The translations under genes and the position numbers were made by a program. A stretch of 64,000 bases of DNA from Datnioides undecimradiatus. Taxonomy: Eukaryota > Chordata > Actinopteri > Lobotiformes > Datnioididae. The notes below the pieces were generated by a model. The model saw only the letters and a program-made list of their open reading frames with translations. It made no database searches and had not been told where the DNA came from. The stretch is taken from positions 19,747,511 through 19,811,510 of the forward strand of contig WARS01000029.1 of the NCBI GenBank assembly GCA_008933995.1. The letters run 5' to 3'. Below, in pieces: positions 12,386-25,819 of this stretch (the stretch's first letter is position 1; the number at the start of each line of letters is the position of its first letter).

Positions 12386-13799
12386 TTATCCGCCTGTTTC
12401 GTAATTTCGCTCGTTGTTCAGTCATGTCGTTCTCCATCTTTTCATGTTTTTTTTTTTTCTTACCATCACAGCTAAGTGTTGGGCCTGATAGGATGCCAAT
12501 TAAGCAAGGCAAGCGGTTGACAACAGGGGCGGATACAGGCTGTCAGGGCACCAGCCTAATGCGCTGGGGCACAATCAAGCAGAATGTCCTTATGCATTTG
12601 TGGTGAAACGGTTCCACACCCTTTTCTGACATGCAAAGCAGCTTCCATGGCACCCATTGCATTTACTCTCTGGAAGGGAACCAAAAAGAGCACTTTATCA
12701 CATTTTCATGCAGACTGTAGAGTGCGACTTGCCATGTTTTATCGACCACAGGGGCATCCGACAGGGACGCTTTTGCTGCCGTCTCACCAGTGTTGCCAAA
12801 ACAGCCCGACGTGTTCCATGCCTTTTAAAATGTTGGCAACTTTGCAAGAATTATAAAAAATAAAAATCCCTCAAAGTTCCTCAAAAGACTGAAGTCTGAA
12901 CACGTGCTGCTCCGTGAGAATTAGGCAAGCTGTCCGCTGTTGTGTGATCGAAAGCTACAGCGCGGCTACTAAATGGAGTTTGTGGTGAGACCGTTTCCTC
13001 CGGGCTCAAAAATGACCTTTCAAGGAATATTTTTCCAAGGTAATTCATGAGTAGATGGATCATATAAATACATAAAAACAGCCTGGAGGCAGAGCCGGGA
13101 GGAATATTATCTCATTCTGTCTTAATTTGCGTCCCTGGAAATGTTCAGCTCCAGACAATTGTGCGCCTTAGAAAAATACTTTATGTGGAACGAGAAGCTG
13201 CTGTAGCGTGGAACAGAAACTTCGCTGAGATACTTCAGATAGGTGTGTAACCATATGGCCACTACACATGTCAACACAAACTCTTGTTTACCTGCTAAAC
13301 ATCTTAGCCTGTCCTATTTTCCTGCCCCGAAAACTCTGGATCCACCACAGACGAGTGTGCTCACACACACACACACACACTTGTGCAACACACCCAGTCA
13401 GCAATTCTCTGGGAGGCACGGCAGTAGATCATAATTAGAGCCAATCAAAAAGAAGCGTACAGCCTGTTACTTCCTGCCTGCCAGCCAGCCAGTTAGTCCA
13501 TCTGGCCATACTTAGGCCTTCTGTGCTCGGCTAACTCTCTCACAACAGCTAATAGATCGCTTTCATTCATGGGGAATAACTTCAATGCTTGTCCTGGCAG
13601 CAAATTTAACACACACACGGACTTGACACCGCACTTGAACACCAGTCGTGGGCTGTGTGGGTTTTGTTTTCTATTTTCCATTCTCACTTCTATGTCTGAG
13701 TATATGTGGTGTTTAATGCAGATCACAGTTAAACATATATTGGACACTCCATGTAGACCATTGTCAGCGTGACTTATGGCAGCGACCAATGGCATTTTT

Positions 13800-14110
13800 C
13801 CTCTCAAGGCAACACCTCCCATCTCTCGTGTCCTTCCTCCATCCATCCCTCCGTTTAGCCCTCCCTCGCTCTTCCTTTGCTTTCATTCAGTCCGTGCCTC
13901 TCTCTGTCTCTGTCCGTCGTCCTCTCCTTGCTCACTCATCTCCATCCCATCTCTCCTCCCTTCAGTGTGTTCCTCCCCCCAAATAATTGCCTTCCTCACT
14001 GAGTCATTGTCCACTCATTTATCTCCCGTCTGCCTATGTTTCTGATTACCGCTCTGCAAATCAGGTTTCTCCATCCCTTCTTGCCTCCCCACAAGTTCCT
14101 CCAGCTCCCC
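13800..14110 (+). repeat. Pyrimidine-rich low-complexity tract
   Basis: About 300 bases of C/T-dominated sequence with words such as CCTCC, CTCTC and TCCATCC. The base bias is opposite to that of the tract at 12.2 kb. Open frames here are an effect of the composition. Confidence 0.75.
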
Positions 14111-16608
14111 GTCTGTCTGGCTGTTGAACAGTATGACCTCCAGCCATTTTGCCAGGTGCGTTTTTAAAGCTTTGCATACATAAATCTTACTTTATACATA
14201 TATGGAAAGTATGCTGCCAACAAATAGCTGCGAATATTGTTGTAATCGCTCTTGAACGCACCTTAAAATCACTCACACGGGTGCTTTCACTCGTTTGCTT
14301 GATTTGACAGGACTGTGTGGGCTTGTTCCCACTGTGCTTGTTAGATTTGTTGCACCAGTGAGGGTGGGAACATTAACGCCTTCATTGTCTAAAGGTCGAT
14401 CTTTCTTAGTTCATGCTCAGGAGCCGTGAACGTCACTATTTCAAACTTCAACCTGGCCTGAGGTTTAATTAGTCAGACTGAAAACTCCTGTGTGGGCATT
14501 GCAGCACATTAAGATAACCGGGCGCTCCTGTTTCACTCGTGTAGTAGTAGCGTAGCTAGAGCCCACAGAAAACCTTGCATAATATTTGTGCTTTTCAACA
14601 GCTTTTAGAAGTTTTAGCCAATTATAGAAACACTGTGGTAATTAAGGTCTATGTTTTCTCAGTGGCATTTAGGGCTGCCTGTCTATCGCACTACCAGATA
14701 ATGAAAAAAATAGCGGGAAATGAGCTCTCCAGTGACCCGCTGTTGCTTGCCTTGACCAATAATGGCTGCCTCTTTTTTTCTATCTGCTGACAGACGCACA
14801 GAGTTTAACAGAGTTACGGGGGTCCCTTTGGAAGTTATGTCTTTAACTAAGAAGTAGGAAAAGAATAGTTTTAACATTGCTCAGTGACCACCAGCTGAAA
14901 TTACCCTGCTTTACACTATTCGCAGGATGATAAATATATTATAAGATACTTTTCTGCCAAACAAAGCACACAAAATGATGTCAAATACCACAAGCGCTGC
15001 CCAGTTGCTAAAGAAATATAAAGCTCGTGTTTTGCAAAGCAAATACAAAGACGTTGCAAAACGCGCTGAAACCAGACATGGACGAATACGCACAGCTAAC
15101 CAAAACAAATGCAGACAATAGGGCCCTGACTTGGTTGGTGCGCTGGGCATCTGGGCCCCTCGAGGATTTAAAAGCTCAGCGGTGCGGCTGAAAGTGTAAA
15201 TGAACATTAATCTACTTGTGGAAAATCCATATCTGTAATTATCAGTTGCAGGTAAATGCCAGGCTGCACCGCCAGCTGTGGTGCTAATGAAGATCTCTTA
15301 CACCACGAGTGCCGCTTACATCAATGCACTCCCCAAATCCCAGAATAGCTTCGCTTTAAGCAAATAGCGCTGATTTTGAAAATACCAGAGAGATACCATT
15401 CAGACACGTATAACTGTGAAATTGTGTCATCTTCAGCCCAGAAAGTCTTGAGTGGTGTTACTTTGTCTTGAAATCGCTGTAGCCTTTGTGACTTCTTCTC
15501 TATATGAACCACACCGACGTGATCGTTGTCCATCCTGCAGTTCAGCAGCCTGAAGAGGGACACCGAGGATCGAAACTTGGGAGACTGACAAGATGAAGGC
15601 TGAGCAGCAAAATATCAGATGGTCTCTGGAGGGAAGCATCCAGACTAGGAAGAAAAAGGTCCCTGAGACAGTTGAGACCTTTTCTTACATAGTGCACATA
15701 GTTTCTGAATTCTTAATGATAACAAGGGTACCTGCAGATATTGCGCCTGGAGTACAGCCTCACCTCCTGAAGGCTGGGACACTGTTATAGTGTCAAAATG
15801 TACGATTAACAGAGAGACGGCTGCAGGAGGAGGCGTGCTTCATGATCATTTGCTTTATTTCCTCTTTTCCTAACAAAGAATACTCAGATGCATTGTAATG
15901 ATGATGGCATTCCCACCATTTTCAGTCAGATGACAAAAAATATATATAAATAATTAAAAAAAAAAAAAGATTGGACAGAACTATCTCATCTCATCGGCTC
16001 ATCTCATCATCAATCATATTTGCACAAGCCTTTTTTAAATTCTTCATAAAGTCTCCTCCTTGTTTGTGCTCAATGAGCCACAGTCTCATACATCACAGCA
16101 GGCAAGGTGACTGAGCTGCAGTCAGGGTCATGAATGATCACACTGAATCAGCACACAAACACAAAGGCACACAGGCAGACGTGGAAACGAATGCGTCCGC
16201 GGCATTTGTGCCCTACTCTTGGTGCATCGCCTCGTGCCCGTTATGGATTCATTGTAAACTCATTTGTATTCCTCGCTCTTTCTTTATTTGTTAAGCTTTG
16301 CGAGCCAAAATGCTCGGGAAGAAGTGTAAAAAGCTAAATGTAGCTTTGCCAAATGTATTCAAAAACTTTATCTTTGGTGTGTGAAGTGAATCTGACTTGA
16401 GGTAGAGAACGAGAGAAAGAAAAACACAGAAAAGGTTAAAATTGATTTTGGCATCGAGAAGTCCATTTAATCAAACTCTTTTAGCGATGCAGCCGTGTTG
16501 TGCAGACTCCTTGCTCGATACACCTCATTAATATTGTCCCAAAACTTTACCCATTCATCACAAGCTTTGGAGATCCTCCGTAACAAAGCTCGCTGCTGCC
16601 TGTCTCAG

Positions 16609-16612
<4 letters not shown>

Positions 16613-16639
<27 letters not shown>
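16613..16639. repeat. (GT)n microsatellite
   Basis: An uninterrupted dinucleotide run of 27 bases in intergenic DNA. Confidence 0.97.
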
Positions 16640-18670
16640 ACAGACTGGCATTTGCCCTCCATACAAAGAGCGAGTCCATATTTCATTACCACCTCCACCA
16701 CTGTCCAGGAATTTACATCCCATCTGCGGTCTTTGCATGTCTGTGGTTTCCTTTGTTAGCCAATATACAAAGTTTGGCGGGCAGAGGCAGGAGTGTGTGT
16801 GTGAGGGAGGGGTGGGAGGGTCGTTGATGTGTTGTTTATTTGTGCAAATGTCACAGATGCTGACTATGAAAAGATTAGACCAACAGCGAGGCTCTGTATC
16901 AGAGAACTAATTGGATAAAAAAAACCACATTTGACTTTCTGTTTTGAATACGGAGAGGAGGAATGTCTGTTGGAGAGCGAGAGAGCGAGAGTTTGTACTT
17001 TCACCGCCCATTCATGAATAAAGATTTTGCTTGGAGTGCAAGCAGCTGCTGTTCACATGCTCTGTTGTCAGACTGGTTTGTGGCGCTCTCTAATTATAAT
17101 CCATTTGAACATCACTGCTTACATTTCAATTGGGCTTCATTTGATCACATCATGTGATTTGGACCGGCCGAGAGCCGTGCAGGTAGAATGGAAGTGAAAT
17201 TCATTCTCTTTCATTGCGTAGCACTGTCTTTGTAGAAGGAGAGCTAAAGACACGAGTGAAACACAAGTGTGACGTATGGCAGCTTAAAGGAAGATCTACT
17301 ATTGGATATAAAGCTAATTTTCTTAGGTTCTAAAATGACTGAGATAACATATAATGCATCAAAAGCACAGAAACACAGATGGCTACGTGCATGGATGTTT
17401 GCATTTATTGGACTTGAGAAATGTGCTCATTCCGACTGCGCATCACTGAGATGACAGGGAAGCTTACGGCTGACTCCTGCTTGCAGGAGAGGTGAGATTA
17501 TGATTCATTATCAAAGAAAGGGGAGCTGGAGGTTTTCAAGGTTGAGCTGGTGTACAAAAGAAAAACAAGAAAAGAAAGGAGAAAACACGTTAAACCCCAA
17601 AAGAATTACATCAAAGAGATAAAAGAAACACATATAGATTTTTAAAAACGCCTTTCAGATGCATGAATCCCCATTTTTGAGATGGGAAAAGTCAATTTTG
17701 GGGGACATCAAGAGATATTTCTCAATGTAGCTCTGTGCCATAATGTGTGACATAATGAACTCATTATTTGAGAGCTGAGCTGAGCCTGAAAGCTCTCAAT
17801 TTACAGTCGCTCTCCATTCAGCCCTTACCTACGAGTAGTGTATTTGGAGGATGTAGTGTAAGCTCACATTTAGGCTGGGTTCAGACCAACCTGAGCCCTA
17901 TTTTAAAAACAGAATCCTTTCCTTCTCAGCGGGAGTAACGATTCAGAGGGTTTCTGCAAAAAATACAGGACCGCTCATCAAAAAAGTTGAATATGACTCA
18001 GTTTTGTTCCAGCCCACGGCGGGATATCAATCAACAAGTTGCATTATGTTAAAGTGCACCAGGGGAAGAGCTGGAGGACATAGCTGGAGAAAGGAAGCAC
18101 GTGATGTGCCACAATGACCCAGATAAACCAGAAAATACATGGATGGATTATATAATGTCAGCCACTCTCTCACAAAAATATTGACCAGCTAAAAACAAAT
18201 TTAACAAATGTCAGAAACTGTAACACAACCGAACACTTACACTGATAATGTATCAGAAAGCTGGTTTGATCCACAGCTTTTTCGCTGCGTCATCATCTTC
18301 AGGTGCACAGATGTAAGCTACTTTGAATCAGTCACGGTTTTCCTAAAAGTTTAAAACTAATAAAAACAAAAATTTGGATTCATCTCGAAATATTTAGTTT
18401 CCCCTGCCGCTGAAAAACAGGCGATTATAGCTCCTTGGCAAACATCCGTCCGATCATTAGGTACAACAAAAACAAACTGTTATTGATCAGAAGAGCTCAT
18501 TTTGCAGCTCTCATTGGGCGAGAAAAGTTTCTGCTCCCTTCATCGTTGGTGAGTTTGTACTGCGCTGCCAACTTGGGGTACCTTTAATTTAAATGGAAAT
18601 GAGACACTGGTCCGTATAGATCGAGGATCAGGTGCCTGATCAGTGCTTGATCAGCCTCTCCTCTTACTTT

Positions 18671-18692
18671 GTGTGTGTGTGTGTGTGTGTGT
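18671..18692. repeat. (GT)n microsatellite
   Basis: A 22-base GT run directly left of the interspersed repeat at 18.7-18.96 kb. A second GT run lies at 19181-19205. Confidence 0.95.
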
Positions 18693-18734
18693 GCTCTATA
18701 CCTAGAGTATTAAACCTTTAAACTAGGCACATTC

Positions 18735-18960
18735 TTGGTGGACATTGTGGCCACATCTGTCTCCAAAAAGCTGTTTAAAGTTGCAGCGTATGGGTGTTTT
18801 TGTGTTGTTGTGAGTGCTTTATCTACAGAGGGAGCAGGTCCTCCACTGCGGAGTCCGCCATGTTGCTCCACCATGATTCTACAGCAGCCCAGAATGGACA
18901 AACCAAACGCCGGCTAGTTCAGAGAAGAAACTGTACGTTTTTAGAGAAAGGTCAGACGAC
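18735..18960. repeat. Teleost interspersed repeat (family name not assigned)
   Basis: The core around GGAGTCCGCCATGTTGCTCC and CCCAGAATGGACAAACCAAA recurs widely in fish genomes, as I recall it. The copy is diverged and has no useful open frame. I cannot say from sequence alone whether it derives from a DNA transposon or a SINE. Confidence 0.6.
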
Positions 18961-19177
18961 ATTCACAAAAGGTTCACCTAGTATGTATTTGTTTAGAGTG
19001 AAATCAATACAGAGATCAATAAAAAAGGCTAGAGCAACCTAAGAATGAATGTAGATCAAGATGATGCATTTTCTAATGAATGCAAGTCTCATTTACAAAC
19101 TGGGAGAGGAAGTGAAGGGAGAGTCACAGTCATGCTCATATTTATCTGCGAGTGGGATGATTAAGCTTGATCCAAAG

Positions 19178-19209
<32 letters not shown>

Positions 19210-22200
19210 CTGCAGCTCATGTTGTGGGGACTTAAATCTATTTATACAGTCACATTGAAGGGACTCGCCTCCCTTCTGGGGACAAAAATCAAGTCCCCAC
19301 AACATAAATCATTCCACCTAAGGTCCATTCAGAGATTAGGCTTGAGGCATTCGGTGGTTGTGGTTAAGGTTAGATTAAGTCACCAGGGAATGAATGAAAG
19401 TGAAATACAGTGTCCTCTTAAGTGATGGAAACAAATGTGTATTAGAGTGTGTGTGTGTGTGTGCTCAGGTGCACGGGTGTGAATCTGCGGGTCTGTGCAC
19501 CGATGCGTGCGAAATGAAGAGTTATTGAAGTGACGGTATTTATTCCTGCGTGCATCACTAACCGCTTCCATACATCAGCGGCAAACTCCCAGGTCATCTC
19601 CCATTCCCTCCTCTCCTCTCTCATCTTATCACCCAAACAAAGTTAAGGTAAACCAAATTACCCTGCAGCACCAGGACATTCCTTTAGCTGTCTTAATGTT
19701 TAATATTCCCATCTACGACTGCTACTTGACTGTTCTTTTGAGTCATTCCTTCTCCTCGCGTTTCAGAGAGAACATTGGTGTTTTCTTACAACAGTGTCAC
19801 CACTATTAACAGATTGCGGTACATCTGTTCACTAGAACACTCCCCTTTTCTCCCAGGTAGAGATATAATAAACACAGATGGAGTTTTCCTGCCACGGGGA
19901 GCACCTGGAGAGAAACATGGTGGCTCTGAAGAGGAACATGATGAAAAACAAGTTGAGACGCACAGAATGTCAACCTCTTGGCACCCAGGCACCGTGTCGG
20001 CGACAGTGAAAAAGCCCCTTCTTGATTTTTCAGAAAGTACTGATCGCATTTGAATGGAGGTCTTTGAGGATTCGGGTGGTTGTGCGGGCAAACAAATTAA
20101 CAGGGACACAAAAACAAGATTGTGTAAAATAAGCTGTATTATATTTGTTACTTTTGGTAGTAAATTAAATTGACGTGAGTGACTTTCGAATGACAGCAAA
20201 TGCTAAAGGCTTTTCAGCGCTGGAGGGAACGAGCAATAATCAATAAAATGTGCCAAACTGATGACGAGCGCGTGCAGTCTGCAGACTAAGCAGTCGTCAG
20301 TTCCTATGTGAGAAGCATTTTTAGGAAAACATGACCTTTGTGCAATTTAATTTTACTTTGAATAAAATATACTGCTGTGAGAATACATCAGCCTCCCTCT
20401 TTGGGGCCATTTGACGGCAGCCACTTTAAAGTCATTCATTGTTGATATCCGGTTTAGTTCAGCAGGGGGCCACGTAATGCAGCAACTGGAACAAAAAAAT
20501 ATATTTTTCGAAATCACACAAATAAACAAACAGGTCAGCAGCTAATGTAACCAAATGATAGACTGTTTTCATCAGTCACCCCCAGATCCTTTTACATCAC
20601 TGAGTGAGTTTGCTGGTTGGATCAACACTGTGCTGCGCCTCAACAAGGCTGAAAGAACTGGGTGGGTCCTCCAGCTCCTGAAGCTGTAGATGCAACGACA
20701 TTAACAGTTGACATTAAGTCATTTTGCTGCTAAATCAGAGCAGCACACTGCTCCTCAGAGCCTCCTCAAAATCAGACATTCAATCACCACCAGACGTACA
20801 AGAGGCAGAGATGTCATCCAAGACGCAGACTAGGGACTGAAGGGGCACACTCGATAAGAATTAGGTCCTAAAGTGTGTTGTCTGACCACTTCACAGGGCA
20901 AAAGTGTTTATAGCTGTTGCAAATGGCTGCACTCGAGGGACCTGCCATCATAGAGAGGGACGAGACGAGATAATCATTTAAGTATGAAGATAAAGACAGC
21001 CTGTAGCCAAGAATCATAGTGCTGCACCTGTTTACGTGCACAAAGGGCGATGGAAATCCTCTGAGAAATCTGGAGAGAGAAGCTCAAACCCTGTTTACTC
21101 TCTCACCCGCGCACACCTCAGGAAGACGTGAGTGAAGGGCATTTTAGATGTTCTAACACCAAACAAGCAGTTCTGTCGGAGTATACTGACACCCTAAGGT
21201 GGAAATGATTGACCTCAATTGGCGCAATGTGTGCAATAGGAGCTTTTTGTAAAAGTCTCACAGTCTCTCAGGCCTGTAAGTGCTGCTGAAACAATCTGGA
21301 AATGTTAATGCACGAGTTGGTAACAGCAGGGAAACTGGCGAGGCTAAACTACATTTTGAGAGCATCCGACCAAAAATCCTGTCCCCTCCCTCCAGGCCTC
21401 CCTTTAAAGCCACTCCCCCAAAACACACGATTGTGCACTTGCTTGACCTCTGCTGGGGGACAAGTCCACAAGAGAGCACGTAGCTTTATCTGCCTAGCCT
21501 TGTGGAAGGCATGTACATAGGTAGAGAGGTGGGTATGCCTATTATAGATCTGTACCAACCATAGATAACTTTATCGATTGCTGCTGGGATAAAGAGAAGT
21601 TCAAACAAAAAGACTATAAAATAAGTAGTGCCTCTCCACTGCTATTCGGCGCATATGAATGAGGGTACTCCCAAACAGCCTCAAGCTTTCGGCTCCACTT
21701 TAAAAAAACATCAGGATTAATGTGATTTGTGCACACTCTGCTGTCATGCAGCATAAACAGCTGCAGAACAGTACAGAGTTCTTTCAAACTATGTACTTTA
21801 CAGCCACATTTACATATCAAACATGGTGAACTGTATCAAAGACAGGCATTAAAAATAGAAATGAAAGTAGTGGGAAGGTCTGAGGATGGTATAGGGCTAA
21901 ATTAGAGCTCTGCTGTCGTATAGCGATGTAAACACATCAGTACACTAAATCCATTTACTGATTATGAGTCGGACTGACTGAAAAATCCTTGTTTCTTTTT
22001 TCACTTAATACATATTTGAATCTACTCTAAAGGTTCAGACAAAAGGCATAAAGTTTTATTTTTACATTAGCCCAGTTATGGTGCGACTCCAGGATACAGG
22101 AGGAGGTAAATGGATGTGAGGCACTCAAAAAAAAAAGTAAATAAATCAATCAATAACAGTCATTGTGTCAGAGATGCTATGATCGATGTGTTATGCCATA

Positions 22201-22490
22201 TGGTGGCTATTTGTGAGAGGCAACAATTAACTACGAAGACAAATTTCTGAAAAGCTGATGGGGTTAAATGGGATACAGATTGGTGTTTATACAGGTATGA
22301 TGTGCAAAAATAAATATGGAGAGAGTTCCTGCATCCAGCTGCAGTTCACACACGCACGCTCTCTCTCACGTACACATGATTGTATCGAACGCAACACACC
22401 CGCACCGATCAGTCCTTGTTCTTTGGTCTATAAATAAGACTTCTCTGTCTGCACATGCCATTCTGTGGTAGCACCACAATGTGCAAGTGA
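18961..22490. other. Intergenic stretch, nothing recognisable
   Basis: No nameable coding sequence. It contains GT runs (19181-19205, 19448-19463) and a CTCF-like word at 20459-20470. Frames up to 137 codons around 19.8-20.2 kb lack family resemblance and splice context. Confidence 0.55.
20459..20472 (+). promoter_or_regulatory. CTCF-like core motif (imperfect)
   Basis: TCAGCAGGGGGCCA matches the CTCF core CCASYAGRKGGCRS except at the first and last positions. It lies in the gene-poor interval between ebna1bp2 and tmem125. This is a motif match only. Confidence 0.3.
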
Positions 22491-22496
22491 CTAGCT

Positions 22497-22667
22497 GTGA
22501 ATGAAGCACTTGATCTAATTTTGGATTGTGGCCCTGGTGAGGATGAAAATATCGAACCTGAAGAAGTGGCGGAGGAGGAGCGCAGTAATTCTGAAGACGA
22601 TCCAGATTCTCGAGAATCAACAGATGAAGAGGCCCATGCCAACATGGATGAGTCGGTGAAACAATGA
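22497..22667 (+). pseudogene. Acidic frame resembling a piggyBac-type transposase N-terminus (fragment)
   Basis: A 56-codon frame begins VNEALDLILDCGPGEDEN and continues with an acidic stretch (EEVAEEERSNSEDD, STDEEAHANMD) to a TGA at 22665. A short hydrophobic 'EALDLIL' box followed by a long acidic run is typical of the N-terminus of piggyBac-derived proteins as I remember them. There is no ATG, the frame is preceded by a stop, and no catalytic domain follows. It is therefore at most a DNA-transposon remnant. I did not find convincing TTAA-flanked terminal repeats. Confidence 0.33.
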
Positions 22668-23599
22668 TCTGAAACTGATTTGATCATTGATTAAAATTTG
22701 TTTTCCCCTGCAGAAACAGCAAACGTTTCCTAATTACAGATGTTCAGTTATGAAGATTTCCTTCTCTTATGATTGAAAACAAAGTATGCCTGGGGTAGTC
22801 AGACAAAACGAGGCATTTGATGGCACCATCAAGGGCTTAAGAATATCATAAATGGTGTTTTTTTTAACTATTTTTGACATTTCTTTTATGAATGATTAAA
22901 CATTTCACTGAAAACGGATTCACAGCCATGATCGCACTCTGCAGTTCATCACCATATATGTATACAAAATGCAATATAGCATGCACTGTACACTGTATAA
23001 CTTTAAATGTATTTTAGTTTAGTTTAAGTTTAAAGCAAACCAAATTAGTTTACCATGTAACAGCTATAATGCTGGTGAGTGTTAACACAAACGCTGCACA
23101 CATGTCGAACATATACATTACACCAGATACAAATGCATGAATATCACAGATAAGTAAACAAATAGTCTGTTAAATTGCCCAGAACGATGTGGTTTTAACG
23201 TCTACATATTACCATGACAACTGGGCAAACTCCATCTGAAGCTGAAGATCACGTGATGTATAATCGAAAGCTCCACAACAGCTACTCAATGGACCTTGTG
23301 TTTTTGTTTTATCAGCGACTGCCTCCAAGGTCAAACTGAGAAATAAAGTTTGTTTCACGAGTCTGTGAAGGTACAAATAGCACAAAAACAATGAGGTCAT
23401 CACAGGTGACCTTAATGGTAATCAGTGACGACTCTATTCATATTATTTCAGTCAATCAATCGTCACTATAGGCGATATTGACAAATTGCATTTCTCCCTC
23501 CTCAGAGACCGGATGGGTTAAACCACTTCTGCTCTGTGAAACTGATCTGAGCACCAGCCCATCGGCGGATATCATAATCACAGTGGCTTTTATTTATTA

Positions 23600-24009
23600 A
23601 AGCCGTCATACCCCGTGTCATGTGCTGCGGTTCCCCACGGGGACCCGCGGCGGTGTGTAAGGTCGATCCGCCGCCTCTCTGTCCCCTCCCATCGGCGTCC
23701 CCCGCCGCCGCGCGCGCGGCCACACCTGCATTAAACGGGGAAAGTCCGTCCGGCGGAGAGGCAGAGAGGCTGAAGGGCTACGGAGAGCGGAGGCAGGAAG
23801 CGGAGCACCTTCAGCAGCTGCCGTCGCGTTACGCTGCACCCCGGACACTTTAATCCGACAAGGGTGAAGACATGAAGGCATGAAGCCGGTGACCGTCGGT
23901 ACTGAGACTTTGCAGCCGCGGACTGAGGGCTGGGATTCACGATTAAAGGCGAAATAGATTCGGAAACGATTCGGAATAGAGGAGACGGACTGTGCAGCTG
24001 AGCGCACAG
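23600..24009 (+). promoter_or_regulatory. CpG-rich block with probable 5' exon ending at a splice donor
   Basis: GC and CpG content rise sharply here compared with both flanks, including a run of CCGCCGCCGCGCGCGCGGCC near 23701. The block ends at GCGCACAG|GTAAGATG (24009/24010), a good donor on the plus strand. This suggests a CpG-island promoter with a first exon transcribed to the right. Frames inside are short, for example a 25-codon frame opening MKPVTVGTETLQ, so the exon is probably non-coding. Possible partners are the acceptor at 28629 or the acceptor at 34107 upstream of tmem125. Confidence 0.5.
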
Positions 24010-25819
24010 GTAAGATGTCCCTGTGATGAACTGAATACAGAGAGAAAGAGGCTGCCCCGTTACAACTTTTTTTTTTAATCGAAAAGCTTTTCCTTTCCTT
24101 GATTAGGTTTCTAAAATTTAATATTTAACTTATTTGGGAGTGTTTTTATCTGCTGATTTATCCCCGTTTGCTTTACCTCCAAAGAAAACAACAGTAATAA
24201 AGAGTATTAAAATGCAGAATGGCAATATAAACAGTGATTGTTACTAAATTATAAAACATACAGCCTGTATCTGGTATCAGTAATCCAGTGGGTTTATTTA
24301 AAGTTATTAGTTGCTGATAAAAAAAGCAAAACACTACTGTGACCTAATATTTGTTACAAGCTAAAAACGTGAATTAGCCATAGCTCAGTATGTGTTGGCG
24401 TCATGGCTTTCCTTTTATCCTGCTGTTTTGTTTTATTTATATATTATATTTTTCATTTTAGACAAATGGGTTGGTTACATATATTTCTGTTTTCATGTCT
24501 TGTTACTAGTTTTTTTTCTTTTTTGCATAACCCATGTCTAACCCTATCGCGCTTCTCATGATCTTCAAAGTCATCCAAAGTTTTGAGATGAAAAGCAACC
24601 TCTGTTGTTTGCGAGCACACGCTGGAAGGCTCAACCACGATGAATATTGATGAAACACAAAAGCTGTGTTTTGTTCACTAATCACTCGCTTTAATGATCT
24701 TATCTCTCTTTCTTACCTGGAACTGAATGCTTCATCGTTACTTAAGTGACACGTGAGAGGATGAGACTGTAGATTCACCTCTAAACACAACAATTCTCAG
24801 TGTAATCGTGACGTATCTTTAGTAGGAAACAGAGTCGTGGAGGCACCTTTTCCCCCAGAAGCAGCCATGTAACGTTTTTTTGTTGTGGACTTCCTGAAAG
24901 TTATAATCATCTCTTTAGGCTCCATTAAAAACAAGGAAGTAAAACATGTTGACATTTTATCACACTCTAACCTTTGTACTCATAATATGCACTGCAGATC
25001 ATCCTTGTCCTCGTATTGTACCACGGTTACGGTCATATGAGGTCAGTTTTGCTGCACTGTGGGAAATTCATGAACCACAGAGGAAGTGTTGTCAATGCTG
25101 TATTCAGGTTATTACATTTGGAACAGATCGATGCACCGCCCAGGCATGACCCCCCCCGCCCCACGTGCTACTTTGCTCATATAGATCTGCTGTAACTAAA
25201 CCGAAGACCAAAGATGAATTGTGACAGGGCGTCTGAAGTAGGTTACAAGCTGTCTCCCGCACAACACCTAGTATACTTTGGAGATCTTTAAGAAGAGGTC
25301 TAAGTGTTGAAAACAAGTCAGGCTGAAAACAACATGTGATAGACCTCATTAGCAAAGAGCCTGAAGTCAACACAGAGCGCTGGATGAAAGAACAGGAGGA
25401 AAACAAAGTGAGTCGGTGATTGTGTCTGGATGACCGTGCAGAGTGGAGGAGTTATACCGAGGCTCTGAAGGCCTATAGGTGAGGTGTGTGTGTGTGTGTG
25501 TGTGTGTGTGGCTGTGTATATATGTGTGTGTGTGTGTGTGTGTGACATGGATGCCAGACAGAGTGGAGCAGAGAGTAGGACAGAATCTTAAATATCCCCA
25601 AGAGGCGTTTTGTTTCACAGTCAGCAGTTACACAGAGTCAGGCATGTAGTGTGACATCAATAGCAGCTGTACTGACTGCGTCCACCTCTATCCCCGGGCA
25701 TAAAATGCATCCACCTATATGCATAATCAATTGACTTCAACCAATCCACAGCAGTGAGTGTTGGTCAAAGATTATACTAAGAGATTTGTGTTGAAAAAAG
25801 TCATATCTCTTCAGTCTCA
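24010..25819 (+). other. Putative intron / intergenic DNA
   Basis: AT-rich DNA after the donor. It holds two neighbouring GT runs (25484-25510, 25523-25544) and no recognisable exon or transposon. Confidence 0.5.

Larger units (their letters stand above)
8577..18670. other. Intergenic stretch, simple repeats and an orphan exon-like frame
   Basis: About 10 kb with no nameable gene. It holds an (AT)n run near 9833-9851, the orphan exon-like frame at 11.07-11.21 kb, purine and pyrimidine tracts at 12.17-12.38 and 13.80-14.11 kb, and CA/GT runs at 13361-13380 and 16613-16639. A frame of 144 codons beginning near 9092 has no family resemblance and no splice context, so I treat it as chance. Confidence 0.55.

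Noticed and set aside
23620-23853. 77-codon frame inside the CpG-rich block
   Set aside because: High GC lowers stop frequency. The frame closes before the donor at 24009 and has no family resemblance.
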